17,071 bases of DNA, from the NCBI GenBank assembly GCA_031178585.1, contig JAPSIT010000030.1, positions 1 to 17,071 on the forward strand. Reading direction: 5' to 3'. Below, one piece after another: positions 12,908 through 17,071 of this stretch (position 1 is its first letter; every line of letters begins with the position of its first letter). The DNA is from Arthrobacter sp. (GTDB lineage: Bacteria; Actinomycetota; Actinomycetes; Actinomycetales; Micrococcaceae). Under the pieces are notes generated by a model. That model ran no database searches. It was not told where the DNA came from and saw nothing but the letters and a program-made list of their open reading frames with translations. A program made the translations under genes and the position numbers.

Positions 12908-14326
12908 ATGGATGAAAACTTGGGGAAGTTCATCGACGATTTTGCCCAACTGGTGCAGCTTGCGCAGTCCGGCCAGCACCGGATGCAGGCAGGAACGCAG
13001 CTGCTGACCACGCTCACCGAACATCTGGGACTGCCTGCGGAAACACTCTCCGTCGTGGTGGAGGAGATACCGCCGCACAGGTTCGTCGATGCTGACATCC
13101 TGATGGCCGAACTTGCGGCCGAGAGCGGGGACTTTCGGCTGGTCGGCATCGGCGGCGGGGACCAGCGCCACCACCAGTCCCTGAGTGACATGTTGCAACA
13201 GTCCCAGTTTCTCCCGCAGTTCCCTCTGTCACAGCCCGATTACAGGAACCTCGCCATCGGGCCCGATGAGCAGCGCCAGGCAGTCGCCATGGGCCTGTGG
13301 CTGATCGAACACGGGGGACGTCCGCTGGCGGTGTGGCAGCGGGACGCGAACCCGCGGTTTGGACGGATGTCAGCTTCCCTTGAGGTGCTTGCCGGTGACA
13401 CCGGCAGCGCGGCGGAATTCCTCTCTGAGTTCCGGCTGCGAATGCAGCACCGAAGCGTCCTCAAGGGCCAAATCATTTCACTCGTTATGGGCGAATACGG
13501 TCCGAGCGCTGCGGGTGTCACCTTCCATGCCAGGCCTGCCCTGACGGCGTCAGACGTCATTCTGCCCGAAGGGTTGTTGCAGAAGGTGTCGGGCCATGCG
13601 CTCGGCATCGCCGAACACCGGGCTTCGCTCAGTGAATTCGGGCAGCACCTCAAGCGGGGCATCCTTCTCTACGGCAAGCCGGGAACAGGCAAAACGCATA
13701 CTGTGCGCTATCTGCTTAGCCAGAGTGCAGGAACCACAGCCATCCTCCTGTCAGGCGGGTCGCTCGCCAGAATCTCAGAGGCCGCTACCATGGCCCGCGC
13801 GCTCCAGCCTTCAATCGTCGTTCTGGAAGACTGCGACCTGATTGCCGAGGACCGGAGCTTCGGGCACGGACCGCAGCCGCTGCTGTTCGAAGTGCTGGAC
13901 GCCATGGACGGCTTGGACAAGGATGCGGACGTGGCCTTCGTCCTTACCACCAACCGCGTGGACATGTTGGAACGCGCCCTGGCGCAGCGTCCGGGTCGGG
14001 TGGATCTGGCCGCGGAGATCCCGCTGCCGGCCTTGGAAGAGCGGAGCAAGCTCCTGAAACTCTACGCCGGCGGCGTTTCCTTTAGCCCTGACGCCGTTCA
14101 AGATGCGGCATCCCGCACCGAGGGGACGACAGCCTCCTTTGCCCGTGAAGTCGTCCGGCGGGCCATTGTTGCTGCCGCCGTTGAAGGGGTTTCGGTTAAT
14201 GACAGACACCTCCGCACGGCTGTCGACGGGCTGATGGCCGACGGCGAGGCGCTGACGCGGAGCCTGCTGGGCAGCGGCGCCGGCGCCGCCGTCGGTGGAG
14301 AGCCGGGGTTTGCCGGGGATGTTTAG
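12908..14326 (+). CDS. AAA+ ATPase with large N-terminal domain
   Basis: A 472-residue protein. Residues 1-220 are an unrecognised, mostly helical domain with a basic/hydrophobic core (RLVGIGGGDQRHHQS, QAVAMGLWLIEHGGRPLAVW). Residues 220-450 are a classical AAA module: Walker A GKPGTGKT at 256-263 (K262), Walker B IVVLEDCD at 303-310, sensor-1 TTNR (N349), an arginine-finger region RPGRVD (R361, R364) and a small helical lid (FAREVVRRAIVAAAV). It resembles the FtsH/Cdc48/proteasomal ATPase group but lacks a protease domain and membrane helices. The Walker B acids are in the order E307-D308 rather than D-E. No substrate or partner gene is adjacent. The start is the first ATG, with GGTAGGG about 8 bases upstream. 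Probable role is ATP-driven remodelling of a protein substrate. Confidence 0.85.
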   Translation: MDENLGKFIDDFAQLVQLAQSGQHRMQAGTQLLTTLTEHLGLPAETLSVVVEEIPPHRFVDADILMAELAAESGDFRLVGIGGGDQRHHQSLSDMLQQSQFLPQFPLSQPDYRNLAIGPDEQRQAVAMGLWLIEHGGRPLAVWQRDANPRFGRMSASLEVLAGDTGSAAEFLSEFRLRMQHRSVLKGQIISLVMGEYGPSAAGVTFHARPALTASDVILPEGLLQKVSGHALGIAEHRASLSEFGQHLKRGILLYGKPGTGKTHTVRYLLSQSAGTTAILLSGGSLARISEAATMARALQPSIVVLEDCDLIAEDRSFGHGPQPLLFEVLDAMDGLDKDADVAFVLTTNRVDMLERALAQRPGRVDLAAEIPLPALEERSKLLKLYAGGVSFSPDAVQDAASRTEGTTASFAREVVRRAIVAAAVEGVSVNDRHLRTAVDGLMADGEALTRSLLGSGAGAAVGGEPGFAGDV

Positions 14327-14340
14327 GGCAGACTGGTGGC

Positions 14341-14448
14341 GTGAGCGGAAGCCGGCGGGTGCTGCACGTCGATTCTGACCCGTTCATCGAGGCGGTCGAA
14401 GTGCTCCGGGGGTCGGAGGTTGCGGGCAAGCCCATCATTGTCGGGCGG
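14341..14448 (+). pseudogene. dinB: 5' fragment of a DNA polymerase IV (DinB) gene
   Basis: The GTG at 14341 opens a reading frame whose first 36 codons match the N-terminus of actinobacterial Y-family polymerase IV: RRVLHVDSDPFIEAVEVLRG then EVAGKPIIVG. The catalytic HVDxD and the AVEVLRxxExxGKPxxVG pattern are clear, with the usual Met or Leu between the aspartates now Ser. After about 14448 the frame continues for 62 codons without any polymerase similarity (ends at 14637), and no palm, fingers or little-finger domain is found anywhere. A functional polymerase of about 400 residues is impossible. It is a remnant cut off at about codon 36, next to lower-GC DNA. Confidence 0.75.
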
Positions 14449-14472
14449 TGCCAAACTTCTACTGGTCAATTT

Positions 14473-14670
14473 TCACAGGCTGTCATCTGGGCCGCTTTGC
14501 TTCGTTTGCAATTGCCTTGCCCGGAGTTCCCTGATGCGGAGGCGGAGGAAGATGATGACGAGCACCAAGGCATAGATCGCCATGATCACCAGTGCTGCCG
14601 TCACTACGAAATAAAGAATCCCCAGGATTCCAAATGAAACCACGCAAGCCCCCAATATTTGTGCGTTCAC
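14473..14670 (-). CDS. Small hydrophobic membrane protein
   Basis: A 65-residue protein I do not recognise. One long or two short transmembrane helices span about 5-44 (VVSFGILGILYFVVTAALV, IMAIYALVLVIIFLRL), followed by a basic, then polar tail (RIRELRARQLQTKQSG). The GTG start lacks a convincing ribosome-binding site, so the start is uncertain. It lies in a patch of lower GC (about 52% over 14461-14700 by hand count) and runs antisense to the extended dinB-remnant frame. Its hydrophobic, positive-inside layout supports a real protein, but it could also be a chance frame. Confidence 0.45.
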   Translation of the reverse strand: MNAQILGACVVSFGILGILYFVVTAALVIMAIYALVLVIIFLRLRIRELRARQLQTKQSGPDDSL

Positions 14671-14801
14671 TATTGTCTTGAGTTTAGAGGCCAGCTCGGG
14701 TCGTGCAGAGCGCAGTCGAGGGCAAAAGGAGATGCTGCTACGTTCAGATGAGACCAGTATCGAGTTGCTAAGGAACGGCCGAGCCTAGAGGAGCATGCAC
14801 C

Positions 14802-15086
14802 ATGGTCAGAGCAGTCTGGAAAGGCGCAGTCATCGCGGAAAGCGATGCCACGGTGAAGGTTGAGGGGAACCACTATTTTCCCAGGGCATCCGTAAACACG
14901 GAGTATCTGGAGGAGAGTGCGCACCACACATTTTGTGGCTGGAAAGGGGAAGCGAGCTACTACACTCTTGTGGTCAACGGTCAGCGGAACCAGGACGGCG
15001 CGTGGTACTACGCCGACCCCAAGCCCCGCGCTGAGCAGATCCGGCACCATGTTGCCTTTTGGCATGGGGTGGCCATCGAGGAATGA
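14802..15086 (+). CDS. DUF427 domain-containing protein
   Basis: A 94-residue protein that is a single DUF427 domain: VRAVWKGAVIAESDATVKVEGNHYFP (2-27), then TFCGWKGEASYYTL (43-56) and GAWYYADPKPRAEQIRHHVAFW (66-87). The family forms a small beta-rich fold, is often encoded as a stand-alone gene in actinobacteria, and has no agreed function. The ATG start is supported by GAGGAG 9 bases upstream. The gene is complete and of normal length. It is preceded by the low-GC patch and followed by 13-bp tandem repeats. Confidence 0.9.
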   Translation: MVRAVWKGAVIAESDATVKVEGNHYFPRASVNTEYLEESAHHTFCGWKGEASYYTLVVNGQRNQDGAWYYADPKPRAEQIRHHVAFWHGVAIEE

Positions 15087-15095
15087 GGCCGGGCG

Positions 15096-15134
15096 GAGTT
15101 GAACCCGGGAGTTGAACCCGGAGGAGTGAACCCG
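15096..15134. repeat. Tandem 13-bp repeats after the DUF427 gene
   Basis: GAGTTGAACCCGG occurs twice back to back (15096-15108 and 15109-15121). A shortened third copy, GAGTGAACCCG, lies at 15124-15134. It begins 9 bp after the DUF427 stop. Role unknown; replication slippage or a protein-binding array are both possible. Confidence 0.65.
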
Positions 15135-15141
15135 TTCCTGG

Positions 15142-15161
15142 ATCGCCCTTCAGGGGGCGAT
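15142..15161 (+). terminator. Possible weak terminator hairpin
   Basis: ATCGCCC at 15142-15148 pairs with GGGCGAT at 15155-15161 around a 6-nt loop, between the DUF427 stop and the thioesterase start. No T tract follows, so termination is uncertain. Confidence 0.35.
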
Positions 15162-15201
15162 AGGGTGATCTCAGCTTGTTACTGCGTCGAAGGGGTCAAC
15201 G

Positions 15202-16005
15202 TTGACTGCTGCTCTGCCGGAACTCGCGGAAGGCGATTTCTATTACCAGGACCTGGGCGAGGGCCGCTTCCGCTCCACCATCCATGCCCAGGGTGCGTGG
15301 AATGAGCACGAACAGCACATGGCGCCCGCGTCCGGGCTGCTTGCGGACCGGCTGGTACGGCATGAGGCCCGCAGCGATATGCGGATGGCGCGCCTTAGCT
15401 ATGAAATCCTGGGCCTGATTCCCGGCGGTGAATTCGAAATCAGGACCACCACGCTTCGGCCGGGCCGGACCATTGAACTCCTCCAAGCGGAGCTGATGGC
15501 GGCGGGTCGGGCCGTCATCCGCGCGACGGCCTGGCGGATGATCACGAGCGACACTTCCGCCGTCGCCGCCGTCGAGGACGTACCCATTCCGTCCCCGCTT
15601 GACTGCAAACCCTACGACGGTGCCAGCATCTGGCCGGGCGGATACATCCGTTCCTTGGAGATGCGGGTGGCGGAAGGGCACAGGCCCGGGGCCGGAAAGG
15701 TCTGGCTAAGAACTGACCATCCGCTCACTGATGCCGCCAACAGCACGGACATGGCACGTCTGATTGGACTGGTGGACACGGCAAACGGCATCGCAACGCG
15801 GGTGCCGCCGGGCAAAGGCAGCTACGCATTCCCCAACCTGGACCTGCAGATCCACATGTACCGCATGCCTGAGGGCGAATGGCTGGGGCTGGACAACGCC
15901 GTGTCGTTTGGCGCCGACGGGATCGGGCTCACCTCCACTGTGCTGCATGACCTCGCCGGGCCGTTCGGCCGCGCGGAGCAAATCCTGACCCTGCGGAAGA
16001 CCTGA
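15202..16005 (+). CDS. Thioesterase family protein (double hotdog)
   Basis: A 267-residue soluble protein resembling acyl-CoA thioesterases with two fused hotdog domains (TesB/4HBT_3-like). The first hotdog covers about 12-125 (STIHAQGAWNEHEQHMAPASGLLADRLVRHEA, RLSYEILGLIPGGEFEIRTTTLRPGRTIELLQAELMAAGRAVIRATAWRM). The second covers about 135-265 (WLRTDHPLTD, DTANGIA, FPNLDLQIHMYRMPEGEWLGLDNAVSFGADGIGLTSTVLHDLAGPFGRAEQILTL). D210-type positions in FPNLDL and the GIGL/HD block are the usual active-site neighbourhood. It should cleave acyl-CoA esters of unknown chain length. The TTG start has AAGGGG 6 bases upstream. No clear partner gene. Confidence 0.82.
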   Translation: MTAALPELAEGDFYYQDLGEGRFRSTIHAQGAWNEHEQHMAPASGLLADRLVRHEARSDMRMARLSYEILGLIPGGEFEIRTTTLRPGRTIELLQAELMAAGRAVIRATAWRMITSDTSAVAAVEDVPIPSPLDCKPYDGASIWPGGYIRSLEMRVAEGHRPGAGKVWLRTDHPLTDAANSTDMARLIGLVDTANGIATRVPPGKGSYAFPNLDLQIHMYRMPEGEWLGLDNAVSFGADGIGLTSTVLHDLAGPFGRAEQILTLRKT

Positions 16006-16038
16006 CCCCGCGCGTGCGACCAGCTGGTCCGCTGTGCC

Positions 16039-16063
16039 CAAAGCGGAGGATGCAAAGCGGAGG
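16039..16063. repeat. Direct repeat upstream of the lipoate ligase gene
   Basis: CAAAGCGGAGG occurs at 16039-16049 and again at 16053-16063, a 14-bp period. TACCCT at 16077-16082 follows and may be a -10 element. Two direct copies just upstream of a promoter could be an activator site. Confidence 0.4.
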
Positions 16064-16148
16064 GGCAGCGACGGCGTACCCTAGATTGGGCCGCCGGAGA
16101 TGAGCGCGGCAGATTCGGCAGTTGGCCTGCTACGACCGAAAGCGGACC

Positions 16149-16922
16149 ATGACCTCGAGGGAGCTTAGCGCCATGCAGCAGGCTGCGACCGGAGCACAGA
16201 CCTTGACGGTTGTCCGCCAGCCCGATTCACTGGGTGCGGCCCGGGACCTGGATTTCGGAATTGAGCTGCTGGGACTGGCCAAGACCGGCCAGGTCGGACC
16301 GACGCTGAGGCTGTACCGCCCGACGCCGACCGTTGCCTTCGGCCAGCGCGACGCACACCTCCCCGGGTTCGAAACCGCGGCGCAGGCGTGCAGGGATCAG
16401 GGCTTCGAGCCGCTCGTCCGCAAGGCGGGCGGGCGGGCCGCCGCCTATCACGAGGGGACGCTGATTGTGGACCACGTGGAGCCGCAGGCTGATGCCATCG
16501 CGGGTGCCAAGGGCAGGTTTGCGTTCTTCGGGGAGATGCTGGCGGAGGCGTTGCGGAGCATCGGCGTACCAGCCGCCGTCGGCGAGATTCCGGGGGAGTA
16601 CTGCCCGGGAGAGTTCAGCGTCCACGGAATGCACCCGCAGGATCCCGCGCACCGCGTCAAACTTGTGGGAACGGCGCAGCGCGTCGTCTCAGGCGGTTGG
16701 CTGTTCAGTTCAGTCATCGTGGTGGAAAACTCGGCGCCCATCCGCAACGTCCTGACAGCAAGCTATGCTGCGCTTGGGCTTGACTGGGATCCGGTCACGG
16801 CTGGAGCGGTGAATGACCTTGTGCCGGATGTGGGTGTGCAGGCCGTCGAAGACGCCGTGATCAGCACATACAGCAACTACGCGCCGCTGGCACAGGCAGA
16901 CTTCAGCAGCCTGCGCCACTAG
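16149..16922 (+). CDS. Lipoate-protein ligase family protein
   Basis: A protein of about 257 residues of the LplA/LipM-type biotin/lipoate ligase fold, which attaches lipoyl or octanoyl groups to the lipoyl domains of 2-oxoacid dehydrogenases or the glycine cleavage H protein. The RKAGGRAAAYHEGTL motif (91-105) matches the RRxGGGxAVxHxG substrate loop, and VKLVGTAQR carries the catalytic lysine K171. The tail (LTASYAALGLDWDPVTAGAVNDL) fits the family. The ATG at 16149 is a choice. An ATG at 16173 with GAGGGA 10 bases upstream is as good, and a TTG at 16122 is possible. Whether it transfers lipoate, octanoate or another acyl group cannot be decided; lipA and lipB are not nearby. Confidence 0.82.
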   Translation: MTSRELSAMQQAATGAQTLTVVRQPDSLGAARDLDFGIELLGLAKTGQVGPTLRLYRPTPTVAFGQRDAHLPGFETAAQACRDQGFEPLVRKAGGRAAAYHEGTLIVDHVEPQADAIAGAKGRFAFFGEMLAEALRSIGVPAAVGEIPGEYCPGEFSVHGMHPQDPAHRVKLVGTAQRVVSGGWLFSSVIVVENSAPIRNVLTASYAALGLDWDPVTAGAVNDLVPDVGVQAVEDAVISTYSNYAPLAQADFSSLRH

Positions 16923-16982
16923 CGGCCGCAGGACCGTCCTGACCGGAAGAATCAGCAACGGCAACGACAAAGTGGGGATGCA

Positions 16983-17071
16983 GTGGACGTATTAGCCGGC
17001 ATCAGCGGCGACGGACTCCGCATCCTTCCCTGGGTTGCAGCCATCGCCTTCGCGCTGGTGGCCGTTGTCTG
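16983..17071 (+). CDS. N-terminus of a membrane protein (truncated by window)
   Basis: The GTG at 16983, with GGGGA 6 bases upstream, opens a frame that reads MDVLAGISGDGLRILPWV, then a hydrophobic run (AAIAFALVAVV) that runs off the window end. Only 29 codons are seen. A first transmembrane helix or signal anchor is likely. The family cannot be told. It lies 60 bp after the lipoate ligase gene in the same direction. Confidence 0.65.
   Translation, partial: MDVLAGISGDGLRILPWVAAIAFALVAVV

Noticed and set aside
14670..15065. A 131-codon minus-strand frame opposite DUF427
   Set aside because: DUF427 has a strong ribosome-binding site and full domain match; the minus frame has no recognisable family.
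15096..15134. GTTGAACCCGG repeats considered as a tRNA T-arm or attachment site
   Set aside because: There is no cloverleaf, acceptor stem or anticodon arm nearby and no integrase gene.
1..17071. Search for a defence, phage or toxin-antitoxin system around the AAA+ ATPase and EEP nuclease
   Set aside because: They are in separate units in opposite directions with the sigma-factor operon between them, and no typical partner genes are present.

Overview
The window looks like ordinary chromosome from a high-GC Gram-positive actinobacterium, most likely Arthrobacter, Pseudarthrobacter or a close relative in the Micrococcaceae. This rests on the strongly GC-biased third positions, frequent GTG/TTG starts, and the families present (DUF1918, DUF427, DUF5671, a CU044_5270-type sigma-factor partner, and an actinobacterial-style TraR/DksA protein). 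It is inference from the sequence, not a database match. I see no tRNA or rRNA gene, transposase, prophage, CRISPR array or biosynthetic cluster.

Layout, left to right. 1-2250: ribonuclease Z (minus) diverges from an AlaA-type alanine aminotransferase (plus). 2246-4753: a small Cys/His-rich unknown protein (minus), an AlkD-like HEAT-repeat protein (plus), and an AmtB-family ammonium transporter (minus) that meets it tail to tail. The transporter has a nitrogen-regulator-like site upstream. 4754-6391: a long gap, then a small acidic protein plus a DUF1810 protein as an operon closed by a strong hairpin, then a gap holding a candidate folded RNA, then a CsbD-type stress protein. 6398-8086: a YfcE-like phosphoesterase (minus) diverges from a Nudix hydrolase that is translationally coupled to a TraR/DksA zinc-finger protein, followed by DUF1918. 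8095-10304: a membrane-anchored extracytoplasmic protein coupled to a large polytopic DUF5671-type membrane protein. 10264-10986: an EEP-family nuclease or phosphatase (minus). 11222-12840: an ECF sigma factor coupled to its CU044_5270-type partner. 12908-14326: an AAA+ ATPase. 14341-14670: the first ~36 codons of a DNA polymerase IV gene, cut short and followed by a lower-GC patch with a small membrane protein ORF. 14802-17071: DUF427, a double-hotdog thioesterase, a lipoate-protein ligase-like protein, and the first 29 codons of a membrane protein that runs off the edge.

Most genes are single housekeeping or stress-related units. The clear short operons are DUF1810 with the acidic protein, Nudix with DksA, the anchored protein with DUF5671, and sigma factor with partner; the last three have 4-bp start/stop overlaps. 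I do not see an obvious new multi-gene system. The best leads are a candidate pseudoknotted RNA at 6017-6102, an apparently leaderless and possibly self-regulated ECF sigma gene, the truncated polymerase IV gene beside low-GC DNA, and several family members with replaced key residues: the ammonium channel twin-His, the AlkD tryptophans, the DksA zinc ligand and the AAA Walker B.
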